Of a stretch of DNA of 64,000 nt, positions 1 to 11,834 are shown piece by piece. The stretch is from the NCBI GenBank assembly GCA_004369085.1, contig ML210169.1:181505-245504 (forward strand), given 5' to 3'. The first letter of the stretch is position 1; each line of letters begins with the position of its first letter. A program made the position numbers and the translations under genes. This DNA is from Coprinopsis marcescibilis. Its lineage: Eukaryota > Basidiomycota > Agaricomycetes > Agaricales > Psathyrellaceae. The notes beneath the pieces are model-generated. The model was not told where the DNA came from. It ran no database searches and worked only from the letters and a program-made list of their open reading frames with translations.

Positions 1-320
1 CGCGTCTGGTGCTGCGCCTCCGTGTGCTTCGCAAATGCTTTCGAGAGCCTCTGTGCTGGACGTTGCAGTGTCGAGTGAGTGTGAGCGTGCTTGAATAACC
101 TGAGCAGGGGTTTGCCTGTATTTCTGAGTCAACTCTGTCAGAAATTGAGATCGCGCTTCACCGCAACATGTGCACGGCGCACCTCGAGAGTTTTCAGGGC
201 TTCGTCCAATCTCGCCTGATTTCTAGCGACAATTGATACGTGCGCACCCTTCTGGACCAGAATTTGTGCCAACGAGAGGCCGAGACCCATGCTTCCTCCA
301 GTAACGTAGACATGCTTCAT
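1..320 (-). CDS. TSC10: 3-ketodihydrosphingosine reductase, 5' part (partial)
   Basis: Short-chain dehydrogenase that reduces 3-ketosphinganine to dihydrosphingosine with NADPH at the ER membrane, the second step of sphingolipid synthesis. Exon 1 (320..183) opens with MKHVYVTGGSMGLGLSLAQI, carrying the Rossmann TGxxxGxG cofactor motif, then a beta-alpha unit with VSIVARNQARLDEALKTLE. A GT-AG intron (182..100, 83 nt) leads in phase 0 to exon 2 (99 to the window edge), which reads VIQARSHSLDTATSSTEALE. The SYSLDT-like segment is what I recall of fungal KDSR proteins and separates it from generic SDRs. Only about 80 residues of the usual 330 or so lie inside the window, so the catalytic Tyr-x-x-x-Lys is not visible. 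The start is the first ATG before the Rossmann motif. Confidence 0.8.
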
Positions 321-980
321 ACGATAATTGGCGCGTCATCATGATGTTGAGGAGAGGGAGGAAAACTTGTCAGCGACCTTTTTGAAATCCTGCGAGGACA
401 CAACTTCTAACCTTGCCATCGGGGTTCCATTTTTCTTTGAAAAGACCGAAAACCATTATTTGATTCTCTCTGGCTTTTAGAGCTATCAGTGTTTTAAGGA
501 AACGACCAGATGATGGAACGAGCGAATAATGTCGCGTCACGTCAAACGGCGCTGTCGCGCACTTTTGAAGCGCCGATTCGGATGTTAAATAAGTGGCAGT
601 GCCGGCGCTTGCAACTTGAGACACTCAAGTAGGCTCGCGACCAACCACATCGCAGAGGGAATGAGTTACAAATCTGTATACAGTCTGGAACGAGTATTCC
701 GGTTCAGGGTGGAAATGCTCTGGATGAGAGCACTCAGCTGTTTGACCAAATTTCAACTATTAAGTTTTACAGTAAAAACAATGTATGTACTATGGTCGAT
801 GTGTTACCTAACCTGCGCTATATTACATTGTACAAACTCCTGTGTCATATGCACTAGCCTTTGAGTGAGACGAGTCATCGCTGGCACCGGACGTCTCCAG
901 GCACTATTGTTGATAATACGAGTAAGTAAAAGAGAGTATGGGCTGCCTCATTCCTAACCCGCAACTCGAGGTGGAACTGG
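321..980. other. intergenic, no gene seen
   Basis: Promoter side of the sphingolipid reductase gene and downstream flank of the DUF6533 gene. The short open frames show no recognisable domain and no spliced continuation. Nothing else was seen. Confidence 0.5.
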
Positions 981-2618
981 TCAATCAGCCCTAAGTTGCC
1001 TGAGTCGATCGAGGCGAACTGCCTCCTGTGGAGCAGCCATGAAAGACCGGTCGTCCAAGTGTTCTTGGTGATCTACATCCGCCGTTTTACGCATATGGAG
1101 AACGAGTCTGACGGACAGGATAGCATGGAACACTCCTTGGAGTCTGGATAAACGAGATATTTGATAGTTAGTTGAAGCACAAACTAAAAATGAGGTGGGG
1201 TACTGACTCTCCAAGCATGAGGTTGAAGGCTTGCTAAATAAGATGGAAGCAGGATCAGCTCTGTGCGGTAGTGGGGTCCTGATTTCCAAAATATACTACT
1301 TACCGCTGTGGGAGATCTTGACGCTATTGAGTTAACTACAACGTTGGCGACAGCAATCGCTAGAGAGTAAAGTGTGTCAGCGAGCTCGAGGGATATCAAC
1401 CTCATACCCACTTGCTAAACAGAAGAAATAATAGATTCCATCCCGGAAGAATATTGTGACCAGCGTACTTCCATTGTCGCGGAACCTTTTGTATCCGATG
1501 CAGCACATAATGGAGGCCAACACTGGGAAAGAATCGGACACAGGCCACAGTAAGCGCTTTTAGAAGCGTACCTGTCATGCTAAGAACAAATAAGGAAAAG
1601 ATCGCAGAGAGGAGACGTCCAGCATTTGGAGAAGATACAGGAGAGCAGCCGATGAGCTTGGGTAATGGAGATTCCTGAACTAAGTAGGTTCTAGCAATGA
1701 GGTCCCTGACTTTAAGAGAACACGGAGTAAGCTTACATTTCAAATCCACGAGGAAAGTGGTCATCAGCGCGAATTGTGTACCGTGGATTGCCTAAGCCAG
1801 TGATTTAGGGCGACTAGACGGACACAGCGGTGAGCACTGAGCACTAGAAACTTACGATAAACTGAAGAACTAGGTAGAGAAGTATAGTCCTACTCCGCTC
1901 CGAGATTGCATATACCCTGGCGAACAGTATTCCTAACATCATGTCAGGAGCTGCCGCCCAAATACGGAGTTATAGCATGTCCGACCTTCCGCAAGAGCAA
2001 CTGTCCCTAAAGTGAACACTGTCAAGAACGTCAATCCTGGAACTTAGATCGACGAATGAAGACAGCAGACTTACAACATCCCATCCCAATGAACATATGG
2101 CATGCCTGTGTCATCGTCGGAGCTATGATTAGCCGAATCCATTCGACGGCGGCCTTGACTTACAGCGGGCGTTAAGTCGGCTGCAAAGCAGTCTAGTTGG
2201 GGAAACTGTCAGAGTCCCAATAGTAGCGCCCGCAACGGTGAACACACCCACATCGCAAAACAAAAGATACATTTAAAAACACGGTGTATCTGGCCAAGAA
2301 GAAGAGGACCTTTATCGCGCCCCAAGGCGCTGGCCACATATACTGAATCTTTGATCATGTCAGGGAATATTTCTTCTCGGCATAATTGTACCACATTCGC
2401 TCACCTCTTGCGGCAAAGTTTGCAGATGGTCAGCGACCTTATGTCCCACGGCGGGCGTAGGTGAGCGTGTTACTATCGCAGCACAGTCAACTTACAGCGA
2501 GTGTAGTAATTGCAACTATTGGTCGAGCCCTGTTAGCCTTTTTGTCCATAGACTAGGTTATACAAATGTACTTACCCTGAATGTACTGGGCTCGCCGAGT
2601 CGCCGTTGTCAATGCCAT
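981..2618 (-). CDS. DUF6533-type multi-pass membrane protein (copy 1)
   Basis: Agaricomycete orphan membrane protein with about seven TM segments and a short cytosolic tail; function unknown. The proposed start at 2618 gives MALTTATRRAQYIQ, followed by small exons encoding VAITTLA and DHLQTLPQE. The core exon (about 2360-2245) reads IQYMWPAPWGAIKVLFFLAR and then YTVFLNVSFVL, the W-x3-K-x-LF-x-L-x-RY pattern of DUF6533. The last exon (about 1160-981) carries the family ending QGVFHAILSVRLVLHMRK and an acidic, basic-spaced tail. The middle exons between about 1200 and 2200 were not fully resolved, so an interrupted copy cannot be ruled out. It is one of six relatives in this window. Confidence 0.6.
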
Positions 2619-3509
2619 ACAATCCAGAATATAAATACACTCACATATGCAGTCTGCTTTCGTGTGGCCAGGACGATCATGCCTTGGATGTCCGTGGCAG
2701 CCTGAAGGGAGTCGGCCATCTAACTAAGAGGCATGGGTGTGTTGAGCTGCTGAATCTACCTGTAACGCGCGTGAGCCTGCAGTCTTTATATATTTGTACA
2801 CGACGTAACATGGCTATCAGCTTCCTCAGAAACTGATCGCACCGGGCCACTTCTCGAGCGCTGAATGCGCATGGTGAGGCCCTCCAGTGATAGATGCAGC
2901 ACATAGAAGCAAATGGAATGATTATGAATGCCGTAAAATCGGCCGTATGCCACCTTTTTCGTTCCAGCCGGGAACCTTCACCGAGAAGGATAAGGTGTTC
3001 AATAGCTTATGTCGTCGTTTCCGATGACATCCCGGCTGCGAGAAGCCGTAGCCTACGCGACCGTAGAGCGTTAAAGGACGCCCTAGCAATTTATACATTA
3101 TGTGGAGGCAATGCTGGTACCGGATGGCTTGTTGATGGAATTTGTTCTAATATCTTGGCGTGTTAGCTTGTTTAGGGGCGAGAGGTTATGCCATAGCTAG
3201 AGTCTAATAACGCATAAAAGGGGGTAGTTCAACTATTCGCACCTCCCCAATCTTCGTCCACCTGCGAGTTTTCAGAGCGTCTCTTACCCATAGAGCGCAA
3301 CGAGTAACCGAGTCCGAAAGAGCTCGCTGTCTGTACCGTTATTCAACATTGTCAGAACGCGGAACGTATTGAATTGGTGTTGGCCACGACAAGGTATAGT
3401 ACTGTGGAGTGTTAATACAGGGGTGCCGAGCATGCAGACAGGAATAAAATAGTACGATCCATCAGAATCGCACATACATGGTTTGCTGCAAGTCATTGGG
3501 GAGTCGAGA
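2619..3509. other. intergenic, no gene seen
   Basis: Lies between the start of the DUF6533 gene and the 3' end of the MAPKK gene, both transcribed leftward. Open frames of up to about 90 codons here have no domain or splice support. It probably holds the promoter of the DUF6533 gene and the MAPKK 3' UTR. Confidence 0.4.
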
Positions 3510-5025
3510 TTAAAAGGAGCTTGCCCAAGCCCGAATATCAAAGTCGGACTCGCGAACCAACGTGATCCAAGAATGGTCCTGCAATACCGATGGATCAGGA
3601 TAAAACATTTGAAGGATAAATGAGCAAAGCGTACGAGTAACGACTTGGGTGTTTGGCGTTGCTCTGGGTCCTTGAAGAGACATATGTCGACCAGATCAAC
3701 TGCTTCCTGAGGGAATCGTTCTGGCATTCGAGGGGACGGTTCCTGAACAATTTGATGAATGAGCTCGAAAATACTCATGGTCGAAAGTTGGCCATCAGGG
3801 TTAAAGGCAAGTTTGCTTTTCCTCCTGCTCTGCCTCTTCGCTGTCTTCTGTGTGAGGATAAAGGAGTCTCTGTGTGTGGGGGTTCGTGTCGCGTCGGGGC
3901 TGTCTTCCAAGTCCGAAAGGTCGTCATCATCATCAGGAGGATCTGTGAAGGGGAAGGAGCCCAGGGCGAGTTCGACCAACGAGATGCCCAACGACCATAC
4001 GTCGGACTTGACGGAGTAACCGGAGCCCGAACCTTGAATTCTTTCCGGCTACACAATAGATATATCAAGACGGGAGACGAGAGAAAGAGATGTGGAACCT
4101 ACACTCATATACACTGATGTGCCTACAAAAGTGTTAGCGACGGAGTTTATGAGCTCCCCAGAGACACCAAAGTCGCAGAGTTTGATTTGCCCCTCTGAGT
4201 TGAACAGGATGTTTGAAGGCTTGATGTCTGTTACGCAACAGGATCAGCAAAACAAGCGGTGTTAGAGGCGCGGACACCTACCTCGGTGCATAATACGGTG
4301 CTCGTCATACAAGTATGTCAGTCCCTCTAGCACCGATAACGCAACAAGGCCCACAACTTCCGCGTCCAAAGGACCTACTTGCTTGTAGATTCCGTCGAAG
4401 GACCCTTTGTCCATAAATTCCATGCAGATACAGATGTTGGGCTCCGCGAGGAATGAGCCGAAGCAGGAAATGATAAAATCAGACTGGCATTCGTGCATGA
4501 TATCCAGCTCTCGAAGGATCTGCTTCCTGACAGCCGACTTCGCGTCGATCAACACGCTCTGTCAACGTCATGTAAGTACAGAGCAGACAGTAAACACATC
4601 ACGGACGACATATCCACGCTACACACCTTCTTTGCCATTATCGTCCCCGTCGGTAGATGCTCGACCTTCTCCACACTTCCGCCATTTCCTTGTCCTAAAT
4701 CCGCAAGCTTCTTCAGATCGGCGTTCTTCAAATCCTTGATACGCTTTTTGAGCTCCAACCTGGCCAGTTTCTCAGACAATGTCGCCTGCATTGCGCTGTG
4801 GCGTCCAGTTGCGGGACTCTCGGCGGGTAGATCGAAGGGCATGGGTGGAGGGCCACCGCCGTCCATGCCTCCTAGCATTGGTGGTCGCTTCTTCCCAGCT
4901 GGAGGGCCACTCGGTGCTGGCGTGCTCGCAGGAGCATCATCGCTAAGCTGGAGGCCTTTGAAGTTCCTTTTCGTCCGCAGCGGGGTGGAGGAAGGTACAT
5001 AGAGAGGTCCGGGTGCCATCGACAT
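3510..5025 (-). CDS. STE7: MAP kinase kinase, STE7/Fuz7 type
   Basis: Dual-specificity kinase that phosphorylates the Fus3/Kss1-type MAPK in pheromone and filamentation signalling. Exons: 5025..4627, 4558..4282, 4227..4103, 4048..3635, 3578..3510; introns are 68, 54, 54 and 56 nt and the product is 427 aa. Visible elements: glycine loop [12 protein letters not shown], AxK lysine in MAKK, catalytic loop HRDIKPSN (split by intron 2), DFG in LCDFGVSGE, activation segment [18 protein letters not shown] with the MAPKK S-x-A-x-T phosphosite pattern, and [16 protein letters not shown]. Residues 17-27 ([11 protein letters not shown]) fit a MAPK docking D-site. An Asp/Ser-rich insert of about 50 residues ([14 protein letters not shown] onward) precedes [14 protein letters not shown]. 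It ends SSF, with the stop at 3510. The start is the first ATG after an upstream frame lacking conservation; a second ATG at 5019 is possible. Confidence 0.9.
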
Positions 5026-5735
5026 ATTGATTGTCTCGTTAAAGGGTCTTCTCAAGAAATTGGGTTCTTGTACTCGTAGATGGCGGCGACAGTTGTAAAG
5101 CGAGAGGTCCAGAGGTGTCCTTGTCAGGTCGAAACGAAGGACAAGAATCTGATTCCACCGTGACCAGCAGTGCCATGCCAAATCAGTTTGATTGCTAGCA
5201 AATGGGGATGGATGAAACGGAGGCTTTGGCAATTTCCAATTGACCTCGGCTGTGTACTTAATAGTCAGACGTTGACGGCCCCTCTGCTTGACATTCGACA
5301 TAAACACCAGATGCTTTGAGAAATGAAGTGTATCGTTAGCTCTGTATCATGCGGCCCCGCAGGTGGAACTGTCGCGCTAAAGTGAGATGTATGGCTCAAC
5401 AAAAAAGATGAAACTGATTGCTGGTGGTGCTACAGTTTTGTAACCATGGAATCGTCTCCGCAAACCAGTAAGGATCTACATCACAAATTAACTTACAACA
5501 GCACAAATCTCGGGTGCGGATAAGTACCAGGAATGCCTTTGCCTAGAGTTCGAACGAAAGCAAGAAGAAATGGATATTCTGTAGCTTGTTGTTATCAGAA
5601 GCCGACGCCATTCGAAATAAACAGATCAAACAGCGGAGCACGGCCAGGCATGGATTCACTGCTTGCATCGTGTATCCTCCGACATTCCGTTCGATATCAA
5701 ATCTCGCCGTGGAGAGGGACGTACAGCAACTACCG
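5026..5735. promoter_or_regulatory. shared divergent promoter region, MAPKK and WD40 gene
   Basis: A 710-bp head-to-head interval between the MAPKK start (minus) and the WD40 protein start (plus). The MAPKK frame stays open upstream to 5307 but is unlike kinase N-termini, so I read it as 5' UTR. No specific factor site could be assigned. Confidence 0.4.
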
Positions 5736-7203
5736 ATGGCCTCAGACAAAGACCAGATTCTGCCAATAGTAACTGCACAGCCATCCCTCGGCGAAGTTCT
5801 CCAGGAGGTTCAGAACGGTGGCATCCCATACGACAAATTCTGGGTTTCTTGTTACAAGGAATCGGAACCGTCTGTTCATGGCAAAATACACGTAGAACTC
5901 GATGAACAAGATCGTGATCTCTTGAAGCTATCATCCGAGAACGAATCCATTCATATCGATTTCATCGGAAATGGGAAGCATGGTTATGTGCGATGATCAC
6001 CATCTTTCATGGCTGTTCCATCACGGTATTAACAAGGTCAGGACAGGAGTATAACGTTTCTTGTCCATCGCTCGGAGTCTCGAAAACTCGCCTCCTTCTT
6101 CCCTCACAGGAGTATAGTGACCCTCAACGCAGTGCACCCGGCAAGGTGAGCCTCCTCAATGTTCCTGCTCGATTTATTGCTCCTGACCGACTTTCCATGT
6201 GTAGCCGCAGCGGATTACGGCGTTTGATATTTCTCCAGATAGCTCAAGATTTGCAACGGGGTTCACAGATGGAAGCGTGTATATCCATCCAACGTCGTCC
6301 GCACCCCGACCCCCATCATTCCTACCAAGGAAAACAGATTTGTCGGGGAAAATCTACTCTCGCCCACAACTGAGCGAGGTTTCAACATTGAAGTTTTTCC
6401 CTTCAAACCGCGTCATTCTTGCCTCTGGCCTCGACTTCACTTTGTCCATTGTATCTGCCGACCTCCCGGAAATATCACCTTCCGCCCCTACAAAGGTCGA
6501 GCCTGTTCGAACCCTGCGTAGTCATACGCGACCGGTAACGGCGACGGAGATATTGGGTGTAGGGCGCAACGTCGTATCAGCCTCTCTCGATGCAACCGTC
6601 AAGAAATGGGATGTAGCATCAGGGTCTGTCATCGCTACCCTGGCCACGTCTGCAGCATCCCTCTCCATGACATTGGGCAAGAAACCCGGCGACCAACCAC
6701 ACAGTCTTGACGAGCCACAGTCCATAGGGATGGAAACGTCGGTCGTATGCTGCGGGTTGCAGGATGGGACTTTCGAACTGCTCGATCTTTCATCCAACTC
6801 ATCCATATACAAATCGACCATCTTGACCCAGTCACCTCTGCTGTCCATCGCTGCGGAGGGCAACTTTCTTGCCACTGGGTCTGCATCTGGCTTGATTTCT
6901 GTCTTCGATATCCGATCCATCGATACGCCCTTGACTTCTGTAATCAGAAATCAGGCGAGCATTACAGACATCGAGTTCCTACCTCCCTCCTCTGGGTCAG
7001 ACGACCTGGTATTTATCGTATCCTCGGGCGATGGCCTTCCCTTCGCGGCGAACTTAGGCCCGGATGGGCTCATATCAGTAACAGAGTTGATTGGGGCTGA
7101 CTGCGATCCAGTACGAACCGTGTGTGCTCGTCGAAGCGGGGCGAGAGACGAGATTTGGCTTTCGAGCGATGATGGCATTGTCAGGCGGTATGATTACAAC
7201 TAG
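5736..7203 (+). CDS. WD40 protein resembling proteasome chaperone Rpn14/PAAF1
   Basis: Three exons (5736..5982, 6042..6145, 6205..7203), both introns 59 nt, 449 aa. Exon 1 gives MASDKDQILPIVTAQPSLG and DKFWVSCYKESEPSVHGKI. Exon 3 contains WD repeats, among them TAFDISPDSSRFATGFTDGS, VRTLRSHTRPVTATEILGVG and VVSASLDATVKKWDVASGS. In the family, Rpn14/PAAF1 binds a 19S ATPase (Rpt6) and acts in base assembly. The VRTLRxHTRPVT repeat and overall length (PAAF1 392, Rpn14 417 aa, from memory) favour this, but other WD40 families remain possible. The frame appears to break near 5990; the break disappears if the weak donor GTTATG at 5983 is spliced to the CAG at 6039-6041, which has TTAAC as branch site and gives KHG joined to QEYNVSCPSLG. 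Confidence 0.6.
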
Positions 7204-10200
7204 AAAATCAACTTCTATACTCAATCATTACCCACCACCCTCGATTCCATATCCCCTGATGGTACATCATGAAATTGTTTGCACTTGTTCTCTAAATCTG
7301 CTTAGATTGTGCCGCCAAGTTTGTACTACGCAACCCATGTGTGGGAGGCTTAGCCGTGTTTAGGGCTTCGAACATCTGTCTAAATTGGCGCTGGCTGATG
7401 GGAACTGGGGCGACTACCGTTGATATCGCCCCCTGTCTTCCGAGCTCTCTTGCAATGAAGTACTGCGGATTGAGATTTGGAAAGCCGGAAGTTCGGGAAT
7501 TGTGCTTCTGAGTTCTATATGTTTATGGTCAAGCACACACAAGAGATTTCGGGAACGAGGTATTTTGACGGACCCCTTGTAGTTGGCAGACATCTAGGGG
7601 TGATGAGTTGTGGATCTCAAACGGTGCGCGCTACAGGGTCAACGTGTATATATATAGTGTGCTAAGTATGACTGTCATGATAGGAACCGGACTGCAAAGT
7701 GATGTTCGCTCAAGGCGGTGCGCGCCACTGAATCCTGACTTCCTAACCTTTCCCTTTGGGGGACAATATATCATATCAAAGCTTCTGTCGCTTCCTTTTC
7801 CTTTCGTATTGATGGTTTTGGATTTGACACGAGCTTTATATGTATTCACCGAGGAAGATTTGAGTCCATGTCAGCTGTAAAGTGAAACATGCCGTTGAGT
7901 GTGGGTTTCATTGTATCAGGTTATAACAGGTTGTCGATTGATTGTCAATTCAAAGGAACGTGTACCGACGGCGTCATGATGCACATACCTTAAGCGCCGG
8001 ATGAACGTCATGTGCATATCCGATATGGGCATCCTCGGCTACTAAGCGCTATGCACGTCAGGGCAGCCATGTAACAGTGGGCCATAAGCGTCCGAGGAGC
8101 CTGTTACTTGTCGAGTTCGTCATTCACTGCTGGGGACAGCTCCGAGCGACAGCAAATTTGTCGGCGCCGCTACAACTTACTTTGCTCTTCCAATCTTCCA
8201 TCTATCCACTGGTGTAATTGACAGTCCTGATCCCACCCCAAGGAATAGGCGGATACTACAATTGTTTGGGATAAATCATAAAACTTCATTATGTCGCCAC
8301 GATACTCCGCCTTACTTTTCTTTCTAGCGGCTTATGTACATACCATGATGCTGATACTGCCTTTTGGGACCTCAGAGGGGATCCAGAAAGTCAGACCATA
8401 TAGATTTTGTAAGTACTCAGAGCACACACCGAGCGTGCCACATCGGATGGATTACATATTCCATGTGCTTAGCTTAGGTACGGCACGGCGTGTGCCCAGA
8501 TATTCGCTCCTTGCCATGTCAATGGGGTCCGGACTAAAAGCCTTGATCCTTAGGTACTGCGCAGATTCAGAAGTTAAAAAAGTGGAGCGCCAGAGTATGC
8601 TGCAGCTGGGATGTATAGAGCCATGGATATATCTGCCCCGAGATCTTCGTTGACCAGGAAAGTCGCCAGGCTCAGGGAGGGTCGATCGGAAGGATCGTAT
8701 GTGGGCATCCTTCAAAAAAATCGAGGAAAGTCAAACCCTCGATAGAAGCACGACCCCGACGGCCTCGCCTGAGGTATGTATCTCAGTGGAGAAGTGCAGG
8801 CGGAACTCTCAATCTGATCCGGGTTGGCATATGTACCCACCAGACGTCGCATGGAGCACCACACTGTTGATCTCATGTCGAAGTGCTTATGCACGTATAC
8901 GTATAGGTATGGATATAAATGCTGACCGAGCTGTCGCGTCGGCGTCTCATTTCATTACGCGTGTGTGTGGAGGCGAGAACTGGGGAAGGACTGGGACTGA
9001 GTTCTTCTTGATAACTAAGTAGGCGTCCAGACTCCAAAGGCCTCCAACCGGTATATGTACACTAGCCTCCACGTGGCGACGTTAAAGGGCCAGTCTCTGA
9101 GAATATCAATCCTGTACCCAGTTACCCGTCCCATTCACGTCATGATTTGTACACTCTTAAATCAACGATTTCTGTTTGTGGTGCTCATATATGCAACCAC
9201 GAACCTTGAAAGTGCTGCCGAAGCAGATCTCTATGCCAATAGTCGCGGTTCGATGAGCTTTGGTGAGCTCATGCCTGAGTGAGTAATATAGGGCCTACTA
9301 TTTTGAACGCTGAACAGCCCTTGACATGCTGCGCACAGGGAAGGAATCTCATAAGTAAATCTGTCGTATCTGTAGACACGGAACGGGGAACTGCACCGGG
9401 TCCCAAGCCGTACTCATGATGGCGAGTGTAAAATTAGGGTATGTAGTGCGACCATCCTCAGCGCTTATCCTTCGGTCGGTTACTTATAGCACAGCCCTAA
9501 TCCCTACCGGAGCAACACGCATTGCGTTGCGTTGCAAGCAAACGCCCGGCCAGCCCTCCCTGCATTTTCTTGGTACGATAGCGCGTCCGAATGGCGTACT
9601 GTGAGCCCTCCCTCGATACGGCCGGGTGCCGAGGAATGATGAACGACGTGATGGGCCCGACTCGTTCCAAAGTTCTGGTTGCTTTTGGAATCACAACCTC
9701 ATGGATACAGGCTCCTTGGACGTTGGTGAGTCACGCCGCGGTAGTATCTCTATTCTGCAGAACAGTTTAATCGCTTCGAAGCTGCTATACATTGGCTAAA
9801 CATACCGGGAAGCTGTGTCGGAAGTAGGGATGCGAGCCCGGTTTGGTGTAGTCCCAGAGGGAGCTTTGAGGTGTACATATCTGTACATACTAATTTCAAT
9901 ACTGAGGAGGCCAGAGTTTTTGCTGTAGTCGTCCCCATGTCTACAGGTCTGATGTCGCCACATGCACATATTGGTGTTCCTGAATTCTGACATTCATTCG
10001 CTACGCTGCGGGCGTTGATGGGTGTGGTCTGGTCTGGTGCATGTGATGCTATGCATTAGGTAAATACCGCCCGAGCTCAATTATGGGTAGAGCGGGCGGG
10101 TGGAGATAATGATGCGCTATTCCCACAGGCTATGTACACCCAACTTGCAAGCCAACCGCCAGACGTCGAGGGAGCATGCGTCCATGGACAACATCATTGC

Positions 10201-11834
10201 TTCGGAGATGCTGAGAGAGCTAGTAGCGGCTGGTCCTCTGAGGATGGGAAGCTGCCAAAATTGGGTCGAAGAAACACCCTCGTTCGCATTGATCACCAGT
10301 GTGGGCATTTCCAGGAATGATAAGTATACACTCTTCGTTTCTCAAGCCTGCATACGGACGGCGGTGATGGGAATGTGACTGAGAAAATCACTGTGTGCTG
10401 ACATAGGCTGATCTCCACCGAAATGCATCACCGCCGTACTCTCGCAGATGGTCCGCCCAGGACCGCAATTCTATCAACTTTCAAGAGTTTGCCACCGGAT
10501 GCTGCCGCGTGGACCATGTTCCTTCGAGATGAACCTCTCTTACAGAGTCCAAACAAGGGATAAGGCGTTAGCTCATTCGTTGAGCAAATAGGTCGCCACC
10601 AGCAGGGCTGTCCCCAGTCAATATCTCAGCCCTATCTCACCCCAAGACTTGTGGGCCTCTCCAAATTTGGAGGACCCTTCAAGCTCTCGGGCTGTGCGGC
10701 CTGGTTAAGTTATCTCAATTCAGAAGTAGCCCATAATTTCATTCTCACCAACCTCTGACGCTCGGCTTATGCCGTCTGTTTAATCCCGCAATATGTAATT
10801 TTCACGGCTCCTAAACCGCCCGTTGGGCATCCAATGACGGTCTCCGGCAATTCATCTGGTATCTTGGAGGATGAGACAGAACGGCCCACCGAAAACAAGA
10901 GCTTTGCATCGCATCAAGCCATCATCAGCATCAAGAGCCAAGTGACCATCAAGATCGGGGGGACTCTTTCACTGCCTCATTTATGAGTCCGAACAAATCG
11001 AACTAAATGGTTCAACTCCCCTCCGGCTCGCGACCCAGCCACCCACCGTATTTGAATTACGATTTCAGTTTTCACTCTTCTGCTTCTGTCCCCGCCCTTT
11101 CCCTCTGGCTCCGTCCTCGATACACTCTTTCGTCAGACGAGTTAGTCCTGTCTCTTGTTCTAGTCAGGCCTCCGTCTCCAGAGTCTCCCATTCACCTACG
11201 ACCGCCACTTGGTGCAAGAATATCGAACCTCTACTCCCGACACCAGGTCCACTGCCCCGCCTAGAACTCCTCTTGACTTCGCGCGTTGATCGAAATAACC
11301 TTGTAACTTCAAGTCCCGCACACCGACGACACCGGCACTCGTCTCCTCCTTCGTCGAGGCTGTTGAGCAGTTCTTCCTGATACCGTTTTGTTCGGAAGGT
11401 CTCATAGAAGTCGATCATAGGACGTGCATCTCGGTGAGCAACGTCTACTCCTGATTTCAAGGCCATCTCTCACTCGAACGCACCCCACAGTTGGTCTACA
11501 CCGTTGAGCTTGGAGTCCCTCATCACGAACGCACCACCGGTTCCAAATAGGGCCCCTGCCATCACCTCGGCAAATTACGCAAGACACTTACATAAAACTC
11601 GTATCGATATCCTGGCAGACAAGCTCGTATCCACCCAGTTCTTGTAAAGGAGGGCACCAACTTGCCCCAGAATAGTCATCAGCTGGTACGTACCTTTTAC
11701 GTTCATTCTAACTCTGGAATGGGCATGGAGCATTTCTTCTTTGATTGATTGATAAAGAGCCGAAACCCGATTCACTCGTTGCTCTTATTCTTCGTGTGTG
11801 GCAACCAACTAACGGAACGCTACTTATTCTAGCG
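7204..11834. other. 4.6 kb without a supportable gene; includes STE12 leader
   Basis: Longest gene-free interval in the window. Open frames stay at or below about 120 codons. The frame at 8291-8653 has a hydrophobic start but no family resemblance or splice continuation. The last 800 bases (about 11000-11834) are C/T-rich like a basidiomycete 5' leader. A CTTATTCTAG acceptor lies four bases before the STE12 ATG, suggesting a 5' UTR intron. No transposon ends, repeats or RNA genes were seen. Confidence 0.45.

Noticed and set aside
4407..5002. Plus-strand frames of 110 and 169 codons
   Set aside because: They are mirror frames of MAPKK exons 1 and 2, which carry kinase motifs on the other strand.
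6522..6920. Minus-strand 132-codon frame
   Set aside because: Shadow of WD40 repeat exon 3 on the plus strand.
8291..8653. Hydrophobic 120-codon frame
   Set aside because: Looks like a possible secreted or membrane protein, but there is no family resemblance, no conserved stop context and no splice partner.
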